Positions 6,645-13,585 of a stretch of 13,984 nucleotides of DNA are shown here, piece after piece. A program made the position numbers and the translations under genes. Each line of letters begins with the position of its first letter. Positions within the stretch are counted from its first letter, which is position 1. The notes under the pieces are model-generated. The model saw nothing but the letters and a program-made list of their open reading frames with translations. It made no database searches and was not told the origin of the DNA. The stretch comes from an uncultured Atopobiaceae bacterium (GTDB lineage Bacteria > Actinomycetota > Coriobacteriia > Coriobacteriales > Atopobiaceae). The DNA lies in contig CAAGLU010000037.1 in NCBI GenBank assembly GCA_900770865.1, positions 1-13,984 of the forward strand, given 5' to 3'.

Positions 6645-9275
6645 ATGAAGCAAACGTTCGACATCACGGGCATGACCTGCGCGGCCTGCTCGGCACGGGT
6701 TGGCAAGGCCGCATCCGGCGTGCCTGGGGTGACAGAGGCCAACGTCAACCTGCTCAAGAACTCGATGGAGCTCGACTACGACGGCAATCCCAAGACGGCG
6801 CAGGCCGTGGTCGCCGCCATCGAGGAGGCAGGCTACGGCGCGTCTCCGCGTCAGGAGGCGGCTGGCGCCGCCTCGCACAGCTCGTTCGTCGACCCCAGGG
6901 AGGGCGCCCAGAAGGCGATAGATGCCAAGCAGAAGCAGCTTGTCTGGTCCATCGTCTTTGGCGTGCCCCTCTTCTACCTGGCCATGGGCCCCATGCTCGG
7001 CTGGCCGGAGGTCCCGGGCCTTGCCGGCATGGAGGGCATGATGGCCTCCGCGGTGACGCAGCTCCTTCTCGCCACCTGCGTGCTCTTTGTCAACCGTAAC
7101 TACTTTGTCATGGGCTTCAAGACGCTGGCGCACCTCTCGCCCAACATGGACTCGCTCATCGCCATTGGGTCCGCGGCGAGCTATGCCTACAGCCTGGTGG
7201 GGGTCTACCAGATGGCGCTGGCACTTGGCGCCATGGACCTCGAGGGCGCCCACTACGCCATGATGCACTCGCTGTACTTTGACTCTGCCGGCACCATACT
7301 TGTGCTCATCACGCTGGGCAAGTACTTCGAGGCTCGCGCCAAGGGCAAGACGACCTCTGCCATCAGCGCACTCATGGACCTCGCGCCCAAGACGGCGCGC
7401 GTGCGCCGCGACGGCCAGGAGGTCGAGGTGCCCACCGACGAGGTGCGTGTGGGAGACCTTGTGGTGGTTCGTGCCGGCGAGTCCGTACCGGTCGACGGCG
7501 TCATTCGCGAGGGCTCTGCCTCGATCGACGAGTCCGCCATCACCGGCGAGCCGGTTCCTGCCGAGAAGGGCGTGGGCGACCGCGTGACCGGCGCCACCGT
7601 GAGCCAGCGCGGCTGGTTTGCCATGGAGGCCACGGCCGTTGGTGACGACACGGCGCTTGCGAGCATCATCCGCCTCGTGGACGAGGCCACCAGCTCCAAG
7701 GCGCCCATCGAGCGCCAGGCCGACAAGATCGCTGGCGTCTTTGTCCCGGTGGTCATGGCGATAGCGGCCGTCACCTTCCTGGGCTGGATTGCCATCTTTG
7801 CTCCCGGCGACTTTGCAACCGCGTTCAACCATGCCGTCTCGGTGCTGGTCATCTCGTGCCCCTGCGCGCTTGGCCTGGCCACGCCCACGGCAATCATGGT
7901 GGGCACGGAGCGCGGTGCCAAGGTGGGCATCCTCATCAAGAGCGCCGAGGCCCTGGAGGGCGCCTGCGACCTAGACACTGTGGTGCTCGACAAGACCGGC
8001 ACCATCACCGAGGGCAAGCCGCGCGTGACCGACGTGCGCCTTGCCGCCGGCGTGGACGAGAACGAGCTGGCGCGCGTTGCCGCCGCACTTGAGCGCAAGA
8101 GCGAGCACCCGCTGGCGCAGGCTGTCTGCGACTACGTAGACGAGTCCCACGCCGGTGCGGACGCGTCCGTTGACGCGACCAACTTCGAGCAGGTCGCGGG
8201 TGGCGGCGTGCGCGCCTCGATCGACGGGGTCCCCGCCATCGCGGGCAACGCCCGGCTCATGGCGTCCGCCGGTGTGGATGTCTCGGCGCTCGCCTCGCAG
8301 GCAGACGAGCTTGCGGCCCAGGCAAAGACGCCGCTCTACTTTGCGCTTGATGGCCGTGCGCTGGGGCTTCTCGGCGTGGCAGACGTGGTGAAGGAGACCT
8401 CCGCCTCGGCTGTGGCACGTCTGCGCCGTATGGGCGTGCGTACCATCATGCTCACGGGCGACCAGGCCAAGACCGCCGCGGCCGTGGCACGCCAGGTGGG
8501 CGTCGACGAGGTCGTTGCCGGCGTGCTGCCTAGCCAGAAGGAGCAGAAGGTTCGCGAGCTGCAGGGCCAGGGCCACAAGGTGGCCATGGTGGGCGACGGC
8601 ATCAATGACGCCCCGGCGCTTGCCCGTGCCGACGTGGGCATTGCCATTGGCGCCGGCACCGACGTGGCCATCAGCTCGGCAGACGTGGTGCTCATGCACT
8701 CCGACCCGGCAGACGTTGCCACCGCAATCGAGCTGAGCCACGCCACCATGCGCGACATCCGCCAGAACCTGTTCTGGGCGCTGTTCTACAACGCAATCTG
8801 CATCCCCGTGGCCATGGGCGTGCTCTCGCCTCTGGGCGTTACGCTCAACCCCATGGTGGGTGCGGCGGCAATGGGCTTCTCGTCCGTGTTTGTGGTATCG
8901 AACGCGCTCAGGCTCTTTGCCTGGAAGCCCAGCCAGGCCAGTAAGGACGACGTTGCGCCTGTTGACACCAAGGTAATTCCGGCCGCCGCGGAGCACGATG
9001 CCGCAGCCACGGCCGAAGTCAGGAACGTGGCCGCCGTAGGTGCGGCCGCCAATGAGAGGAGCACAGCTATGGAGAAGAAGCTTAACGTCGAGGGCATGAT
9101 GTGCGAGCACTGCGTTGCCCACGTGACCAAGGCCCTCGAGGGTGTCCCGGGCGTGAGCTCGGTCAAGGTCTCGCTTGCGGACAAGGACGCCGTGGTCGAG
9201 GCGGCGCCCGAGGTTACCGATGAAGCGCTTGTCGCTGCCGTGAAGGATGCCGGCTACGAGGCAACGGTGGCGTAG
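6645..9275 (+). CDS. copA: Cu(I)-exporting P1B-type ATPase with fused C-terminal CopZ-like domain
   Basis: Membrane ATPase of 876 residues that pumps Cu(I) out of the cytoplasm. In order: N-terminal metal-binding domain with GMTCAAC (Cys12, Cys15), the membrane helices, actuator TGEP (300-303), the CPC ion site (405-407), phosphorylation motif DKTGT (Asp449), His488-Pro489 of the nucleotide domain, hinge GDGIND (650-655), then YN in FYNAICIP and M-x-x-S-S in AAMGFSSVF, the helix-7 and helix-8 features of Cu(I) pumps. After an Ala-rich linker (about 765-808) a second metal-binding domain carries GMMCEHC (Cys820, Cys823). A C-terminal soluble domain is unusual, since extra domains normally lie at the N terminus. 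AGCGAAGGGA (6625-6634) precedes the ATG. It is co-transcribed with csoR and should be induced by copper. Confidence 0.96.
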   Translation: MKQTFDITGMTCAACSARVGKAASGVPGVTEANVNLLKNSMELDYDGNPKTAQAVVAAIEEAGYGASPRQEAAGAASHSSFVDPREGAQKAIDAKQKQLVWSIVFGVPLFYLAMGPMLGWPEVPGLAGMEGMMASAVTQLLLATCVLFVNRNYFVMGFKTLAHLSPNMDSLIAIGSAASYAYSLVGVYQMALALGAMDLEGAHYAMMHSLYFDSAGTILVLITLGKYFEARAKGKTTSAISALMDLAPKTARVRRDGQEVEVPTDEVRVGDLVVVRAGESVPVDGVIREGSASIDESAITGEPVPAEKGVGDRVTGATVSQRGWFAMEATAVGDDTALASIIRLVDEATSSKAPIERQADKIAGVFVPVVMAIAAVTFLGWIAIFAPGDFATAFNHAVSVLVISCPCALGLATPTAIMVGTERGAKVGILIKSAEALEGACDLDTVVLDKTGTITEGKPRVTDVRLAAGVDENELARVAAALERKSEHPLAQAVCDYVDESHAGADASVDATNFEQVAGGGVRASIDGVPAIAGNARLMASAGVDVSALASQADELAAQAKTPLYFALDGRALGLLGVADVVKETSASAVARLRRMGVRTIMLTGDQAKTAAAVARQVGVDEVVAGVLPSQKEQKVRELQGQGHKVAMVGDGINDAPALARADVGIAIGAGTDVAISSADVVLMHSDPADVATAIELSHATMRDIRQNLFWALFYNAICIPVAMGVLSPLGVTLNPMVGAAAMGFSSVFVVSNALRLFAWKPSQASKDDVAPVDTKVIPAAAEHDAAATAEVRNVAAVGAAANERSTAMEKKLNVEGMMCEHCVAHVTKALEGVPGVSSVKVSLADKDAVVEAAPEVTDEALVAAVKDAGYEATVA
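9069..9275 (+). CDS. Possible internal start for a separate CopZ-like copper chaperone
   Basis: Inside copA and in the same frame, GAGAGGAG (9054-9061) is followed 7 bases later by ATG9069. From there 68 residues form one complete heavy-metal-associated domain: MEKKLNVEGMMCEHCVAHV with Cys12 and Cys15, ending KDAGYEATVA. Size and sequence are those of a free CopZ chaperone. A TGA in another frame (9053-9055) overlaps the ribosome binding site, as if two adjacent genes had been joined. Separate translation is inferred and not shown. Confidence 0.42.
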   Translation: MEKKLNVEGMMCEHCVAHVTKALEGVPGVSSVKVSLADKDAVVEAAPEVTDEALVAAVKDAGYEATVA

Positions 9276-9296
9276 CACATCGCGTCGCTCCAGCCG

Positions 9297-9320
9297 CACC
9301 ACCCGCGTGTGGTGTTTCTC
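9297..9320 (+). terminator. Weak terminator after copA
   Basis: CACCAC (9297-9302), a 6-base loop, then GTGGTG (9309-9314) followed by TTTCTC. The stem is short and the T-run broken, but it lies 21 bases after the copA stop and before a separate gene. Confidence 0.45.
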
Positions 9321-9448
9321 GGCAGGAAGTTCATGCCGTTCAAGGGTCTCGCTGGTATTCCGCCGCGAGGCCCTTATTCTGTAAATCAGATATGTCTAAT
9401 TTGGCGGGCGTTCAGGATGCGCCTGCCGTCGGGCGAACGGGGGATGGC

Positions 9449-10330
9449 ATGGCAAGGATTGGCGCGCTTGAGGCTGGCGGAACCAAGATGGTCCTCTCCG
9501 TGGGGACGCCCGAAGGAGAGGTCCTCGAGCGCGAGGAGATCCCTACCCAGGGCCCGCATGACTGCGTCGACCGCATGGTGGAGTGGTTTGGCTCGCACAA
9601 TATCGACGCGCTTGGCATTGGCGCCTTTGGCCCCACCGGCGTGAACCCGGCGTCCTCCAGCTACGGCAAGATCCTCGAGACGCCCAAGACCGCGTGGCGT
9701 CACTTCGACTTCCTGAGTGCCTTTAGGCCGCTGGACATCCCCATTGGCTACGACACTGACGTCAACGTTGCCTGCCTGGGCGAGGTCACGTACGGCTCGT
9801 GCAAGGGGCTCGACACCGTGGTCTACCTCACGGTTGGCACGGGCATTGGCGCGGGCGTCATGGTGAGCGGGCAGCTCCTGCACGGCATGCTGCACCCCGA
9901 GGCTGGCCACATCCTGCTTGAGGTCCAGCCGGGTGACGAGGGCAACTGCGTGTGCCCGTACCACGACCGCTGCTTTGAGGGCCTGGCCGCCGGCCCCTCG
10001 ATCGAGCACCGTTGGGGCAAGAAGGGCTTCGAGCTGGCTGACCGCCCGGAGGTCTGGGACCTCGAGAGCACCTACCTGGCCGAGGGCATTGCCACCTACG
10101 TGCTGTGCTACTCGCCACAGCGAATCGTGCTTGGCGGCGGCGTGATGAAGCAGACCCAGCTCTTCCCGCTGGTGCGCAAGAAGGTCCTCGAGAACCTGAA
10201 CGGCTACCTCGTGACCCCTGAGCTGGCAGACATCGACTCCTATATCGTGGAGGCCGGCTGCAAGGGTGACCAGGGCGTCCTTGGCTGCATCGAGCTGGGT
10301 CGCCGCGCGCTGGAGGCCGCCCGCGCGTAG
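9449..10330 (+). CDS. ROK-family fructokinase
   Basis: A cytoplasmic sugar kinase of 293 residues, probably converting fructose to fructose 6-phosphate with ATP. It has the phosphate loop EAGGTK (8-13), the likely catalytic Asp104 in YDTDVNVA, the second phosphate motif TVGTGIGAG (128-136), and a zinc site formed by His154 and CVCPYHDRC (Cys167, Cys169, His172, Cys175). This ligand pattern resembles the ScrK/GmuE fructokinase branch of ROK rather than the glucokinase CxCGxxGC pattern, so fructose or a related hexose is favoured; exact specificity is inferred. ATG9449 is chosen because the family begins right at the AGGTK loop and ACGGGGGA (9437-9444) lies before it; ATG9392 would add 19 unrelated residues. 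No transport or regulator gene is linked, so it is probably expressed alone. Confidence 0.9.
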   Translation: MARIGALEAGGTKMVLSVGTPEGEVLEREEIPTQGPHDCVDRMVEWFGSHNIDALGIGAFGPTGVNPASSSYGKILETPKTAWRHFDFLSAFRPLDIPIGYDTDVNVACLGEVTYGSCKGLDTVVYLTVGTGIGAGVMVSGQLLHGMLHPEAGHILLEVQPGDEGNCVCPYHDRCFEGLAAGPSIEHRWGKKGFELADRPEVWDLESTYLAEGIATYVLCYSPQRIVLGGGVMKQTQLFPLVRKKVLENLNGYLVTPELADIDSYIVEAGCKGDQGVLGCIELGRRALEAARA

Positions 10331-10357
10331 GGGCAACGAACTTCTCGCCACGTTATC

Positions 10358-10390
10358 GGGGCCGCGCCCTTCTCGGTGCGGCCCCATTTT
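10358..10390 (+). terminator. Rho-independent terminator of the fructokinase gene
   Basis: GGGGCCGC (10358-10365) pairs perfectly with GCGGCCCC (10378-10385), followed by ATTTT. It lies 27 bases after the stop codon and separates the kinase from ligA. Confidence 0.8.
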
Positions 10391-10446
10391 CGTCCTCCGT
10401 TTGCGCTACCCTAGCTTGGTGATTGCCGGGTACGAGAGGGGACAGC

Positions 10447-12675
10447 ATGGCTGAGAAGACCAACAGGAACAACGCGGACGCGGCCGGAATGCAAGGCTCG
10501 CTCTTTGGCGATGTCGACGCGCCGTCCTTCTCGGCTCAAGAGCCTGTCGAGAAGCCAGCCAGCCCCGCTCGCACGGCACGCGCACGTGCGGCCGAGCTCA
10601 ACCGCATTCTCAACCACGCGGCCTACGCCTACTACGCGCTTGACGCGCCGGAGATGACAGACGCCCAGTTCGACCGCTACCTCCAGGAGCTTCTCGCCCT
10701 TGAGAAGGCCAATCCCGAGCTGGTCACCCCGGACTCCTACACCCAGCGCGTGGGCGGCTATGTCTCCGAGCAGTTCGAGCCCGTTCGCCATGCCAGCCGC
10801 ATGTACTCCATCGATGACGCCATGAACCTGGACGAGCTTGACGAGTGGCTGGCCCGCACCGACGAGGCGCTGGGCTCCACGCCGGAGAATCCTGTGGCCT
10901 ACACATGCGAGCTCAAGATTGATGGCTTGGGTGTGGCCCTCACGTACACGGACGCCCAACTCGTGCGTGCTGCCACCCGTGGCGACGGCACGACGGGCGA
11001 GAACGTCACGGCCAACGTGCTCACGATCCACGACGTGCCTCGCGCGCTGGCACCCGAGGGCCTCAAGCTTGTGGCCGACGCCGGCCTTGGCCGCTCCATC
11101 GAGGTGCGCGGCGAGGTCTACATGCCCAAGCACTCGTTCGTCCGCCTGAACGAGGCGGCGGACGCCGCAGGTCGCGAACCCTTTGCCAACCCGAGAAATG
11201 CCGCCGCCGGCAGCCTGCGCCAGAAGGATCCCAAGATCACGGCTCACCGCGACCTCGAGACTTTCATCTATGCCGTGGCGGACGAGTCGCCGCTCTCGGT
11301 GACCAGCCAGTGGGAGTTCCTGCACTGGCTCTCCAGCTGCGGCTTCCATGTGAACCCCAACGCCCGCCGCTGCACCTGCGCGGCCGAGGTGCACGACTTC
11401 TGCGCCACCGCGCTCGCGCACCGAGAGGACCTCGATTACGACATCGACGGCGTGGTGGTGAAGGTCGACTCCTTTGCCAGCCAGGCGGCGCTTGGCTTTA
11501 CCGCCCGCGCGCCACGCTGGTCAATCGCGTTCAAGTTCCCGCCCGAGGAGAAGCGCACGGTCCTGCGCGACATCCGCATTCAGGTGGGCCGCACTGGCGT
11601 GCTCACGCCCGTTGCCGAGTTCGACCCCGTGAGCGTTGCGGGCTCGACCATCGCGCGCGCCACGCTCCACAACATCGACGAGATCCGCCGCAAGAACGTG
11701 CGCGTTGGCGACACCATCGTGGTGCACAAGGCCGGAGACGTGATTCCCGAGGTCGTAGGCCCCGTGCTCGAGCTGCGCCCCGCGGACTCGCAGGAGTTCC
11801 AGATGCCCACGCACTGCCCCAGCTGCGGGAGCCCCGTAGTGCGTGAGGAGGGCGAGGTTGCCTACCGCTGCGTCTCCATCGACTGCCCGGCGCAGGCCGT
11901 CGAGCGTCTCATCCACTGGGGAAGCCGCAACGCCATGGACATCGACGGCCTGGGCGACGAGCTGGTGGGCCGCCTGGTTGAGAACGGCACCTTGACCGAC
12001 GTCGCGGACTACTACGACAAGCTCACTGTCGACGCACTTGCCGCCACGCCCACGGGCCGCGCCTACGAGACAAGCACCAAAGACCACATCGAGGGCGAGG
12101 ACATTCTCGTTGGCCGAACCATTGCCGAGAAGGTCATGGCGCAGGTGAATGAGTCCCGCAGCCGTGGCCTTGCGCGCGTCCTCTTTGGCCTGGGCATCCG
12201 GCACGTGGGCGCCAACGTGGCCACGGTGCTGGCGCGCCACTTTGGCTCGCTTCAGGCGCTCATGGCCGCAAGCGAAGAGGACATTGCCACGATCGATGGC
12301 ATTGGGCCCAAGATTGCGGCGTCGGTGCGCGAGTTCTTCTCGGTGCCCGAGAATGTCCGCGTTCTGGAGCGCCTGCGCGAGGCGGGCGTTGTGCTTGAGG
12401 AGGAGGTCGCAGAGCCGGAGCGCCCGCAGACGCTTGCCGGCCTTACCTTCGTCCTCACGGGTACGCTCGAGCACTTCACGCGCGACGAGGCCGGCGCGCA
12501 GCTCAAGGCGCTGGGTGCCAAGGTCTCGGGCTCTGTGTCAAAGCGCACGAGCTTTGTGGTTGCTGGTGTTGCCGCTGGCTCCAAGCTCACGAAGGCGCAG
12601 TCGCTTGGTGTGCCTGTGCTGGACGAGGCGGCGCTCGAGCGCATTCTAGAGACGGGGGAGGCGCCGAAGGCGTAG
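10447..12675 (+). CDS. ligA: NAD-dependent DNA ligase
   Basis: Essential ligase of 742 residues that seals nicks in replication and repair using NAD. Adenylation domain: AMP-accepting Lys157 in CELKIDG, then GDGTTGENVT, RGEVYM, FANPRNAAAGSLRQ and DIDGVVVKVD. The oligonucleotide-binding domain begins around RTGVLTPVAEF, the zinc finger uses Cys457, Cys460, Cys475 and Cys480, a helix-hairpin-helix region includes GLGIRHVGANVAT and TIDGIGPKIAASV, and a BRCT domain spans about 658-735. Two departures: about 38 extra N-terminal residues containing MQGSLFGDV, where QGSLF (16-20) resembles a beta-clamp-binding peptide; and an altered segment at about 537-563 where other ligases have a GFG-type motif. 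ATG10447 has GAGAGGGG (10434-10441) upstream. A possible -10 (TACCCT, 10407-10412) lies before it. Confidence 0.97.
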   Translation: MAEKTNRNNADAAGMQGSLFGDVDAPSFSAQEPVEKPASPARTARARAAELNRILNHAAYAYYALDAPEMTDAQFDRYLQELLALEKANPELVTPDSYTQRVGGYVSEQFEPVRHASRMYSIDDAMNLDELDEWLARTDEALGSTPENPVAYTCELKIDGLGVALTYTDAQLVRAATRGDGTTGENVTANVLTIHDVPRALAPEGLKLVADAGLGRSIEVRGEVYMPKHSFVRLNEAADAAGREPFANPRNAAAGSLRQKDPKITAHRDLETFIYAVADESPLSVTSQWEFLHWLSSCGFHVNPNARRCTCAAEVHDFCATALAHREDLDYDIDGVVVKVDSFASQAALGFTARAPRWSIAFKFPPEEKRTVLRDIRIQVGRTGVLTPVAEFDPVSVAGSTIARATLHNIDEIRRKNVRVGDTIVVHKAGDVIPEVVGPVLELRPADSQEFQMPTHCPSCGSPVVREEGEVAYRCVSIDCPAQAVERLIHWGSRNAMDIDGLGDELVGRLVENGTLTDVADYYDKLTVDALAATPTGRAYETSTKDHIEGEDILVGRTIAEKVMAQVNESRSRGLARVLFGLGIRHVGANVATVLARHFGSLQALMAASEEDIATIDGIGPKIAASVREFFSVPENVRVLERLREAGVVLEEEVAEPERPQTLAGLTFVLTGTLEHFTRDEAGAQLKALGAKVSGSVSKRTSFVVAGVAAGSKLTKAQSLGVPVLDEAALERILETGEAPKA

Positions 12676-12705
12676 ACCATTTGGCGGTATCTCCACCGGT
12701 TGCTT

Positions 12706-12748
12706 AAGCTCCTCCTGGGCATCATCTGCAATCTCAGGGGGAGCTTTC
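12706..12748 (+). terminator. Terminator-like hairpin after ligA
   Basis: AAGCTCCTCCTG (12706-12717) pairs with CAGGGGGAGCTT (12735-12746) over 12 bp with one wobble pair and a 17-base loop, then TCC. The stem is strong and the T-run weak. It starts 31 bases after the ligA stop. Confidence 0.55.
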
Positions 12749-13019
12749 CACTGGAATCTGAACGAAGCGCCTGCTTTTGCGCCGCTTTGACGCCCGAAGG
12801 GGCGTTCCCGCGGCCATTGCGTATGAACGGCTTTCTCGGGCGCCATAATCTTGCCCGAGCGAAAGTTTTAGCTGGGATTGGGGGTGACTTCCTCATTCTC
12901 ACACCAATTACTAAGTATCCCATCTCTGGAATGCTTCTGCACGACTGAGCCCGTCGCGGACAATAGGGGACCGTCTGCGGCACAGGTGTGCTTCGAGGGG
13001 TTTAACGCCTCCCGGATTG
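12749..13019. other. Non-coding stretch, less GC-rich, with hairpins
   Basis: No convincing protein gene on either strand: the open frames here have no recognisable domain, poor starts and composition unlike the neighbours. Hairpins are visible at 12790-12805 (ACGCCC/GGGCGT), 12835-12859 (CTCGGGC/GCCCGAG) and 12955-12979 (CGCGGAC/GTCTGCG). It could be a decayed gene, an untranslated 3' region or part of the RNA locus downstream. Confidence 0.5.
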
Positions 13020-13084
13020 GCTATAAAGACAGTGACTAAAAGGAGTCGCCCAAGAAGGACGACCGAGGTAGGAGGTGCATTCCG

Positions 13085-13132
13085 ATGGGCAGTGACGAGA
13101 GTTCAACCAAGCGCCTGCCTTTGGATGCATGA
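13085..13132 (+). CDS. Possible 15-residue peptide frame inside the RNA region
   Basis: ATG13085 is preceded by AGGTAGGAGGTG with GGAGG at 13071-13075, 9 bases away, which is a better ribosome binding site than those of several real genes here. The peptide is MGSDESSTKRLPLDA and then TGA. It lies within the nested stem 13076-13129. It could be a leader peptide or a chance purine run; the composition tells nothing. Confidence 0.2.
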   Translation: MGSDESSTKRLPLDA

Positions 13133-13418
13133 ATTCACCCCAGAGGCGGTGGCAGATCCCTCGCAACGTCAAAGTCGATACGGTGGCACCGCGAATACGC
13201 TGATTAGACAGCGACGTGAATCACAAACAGGGCAGGCGCATCTATTTCTCCGGTTGGTGAAGAACCGACACCCCAGATAGGTTCCTAATACCACGAGAGG
13301 AACGGAGAACGGGTTCGCATCAAGCGAGCCATCATTGATAGCACGTGCTTATCACCTTTGTCGCATCCCGCGCGGGAGCGACCTCCCTAAGGGGGAGAGT
13401 CCAAAGTATCACGTAGGT

Positions 13419-13450
13419 GGGCGGGCGCCCGGAAGGGCGTCCGCCCTTTT
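13419..13450 (+). terminator. Strong Rho-independent terminator
   Basis: GGGCGGGCGCCC (13419-13430), tetraloop GGAA, GGGCGTCCGCCC (13435-13446), then TTTT. The 12-bp stem has one G-T pair. No protein gene ends just upstream, so it must close a non-coding transcript or act as an attenuator before the next gene. Confidence 0.88.
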
Positions 13451-13585
13451 GTGCTGCGGTTCAACACGTCGCCGACATCGCAGAAAGTCCGGGCGACCCC
13501 GCTGCACTTGCCTGCGGTATCCTTGTTGGTCGCGACGGGCCCGCATGGGGCGTGCGCCGCCGCGCCCCAAGGAATGCGAGGTCAC

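Larger units (their letters stand above)
13022..13450 (+). ncRNA. Candidate structured RNA ending in a strong terminator
   Basis: About 430 bases between ligA and the next gene, built of successive hairpins. A TATAAA at 13022-13027 could be a -10. Stems include 13034-13047 (GACT/AGTC); a nested pair 13076-13083/13123-13129 (TGCATTCC/GGATGCA) around 13088-13092/13115-13119 (GGCAG/CTGCC); 13143-13162 (GAGG/CCTC); 13198-13213 (CGCTG/CAGCG); 13251-13267 (CGGTT/AACCG); 13281-13303 (GTTCCT/AGGAAC); 13312-13330 (GGTTCGC/GCGAGCC); 13360-13382 (GTCGC and TCCCGC with their complements); and 13383-13397 (CTCCC/GGGAG). The terminator is at 13419-13450. A T-box-like core lies at 13182-13193. It does not match RNase P RNA, tmRNA or SRP RNA by their known core sequences. 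It may be a free RNA or a long leader of the next gene. Exact ends are unknown. Confidence 0.45.

Noticed and set aside
6591..9302. Long minus-strand open frames across copA
   Set aside because: They mirror the codon pattern of copA, with His/Gly/Arg-rich sequence and no domain.
9392..9448. Upstream ATG for the fructokinase
   Set aside because: The 19 extra residues are unlike the family start, and ATG9449 has a better ribosome binding site and begins at the conserved loop.
12700..12948. Plus-strand frame of 82 codons after ligA
   Set aside because: It overlaps the ligA terminator-like hairpin, has no ribosome binding site and no recognisable sequence.
12252..12983. Minus-strand frame of 243 codons overlapping the ligA end and the gap
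   Set aside because: Half of it is antisense to ligA and the rest shows no known domain or good start.
13017..13280. Plus-strand frame of 87 codons in the RNA region
   Set aside because: It would begin at TTG just before the TATAAA box without a ribosome binding site, and its composition is unlike the real genes.
13482..13494. AGAAAGTCCGGGC, similar to the conserved GAGGAAAGUCCGGGC of RNase P RNA
   Set aside because: The rest of RNase P RNA would have to overlap the protein gene starting at 13586, and the other conserved RNase P segments are not found.
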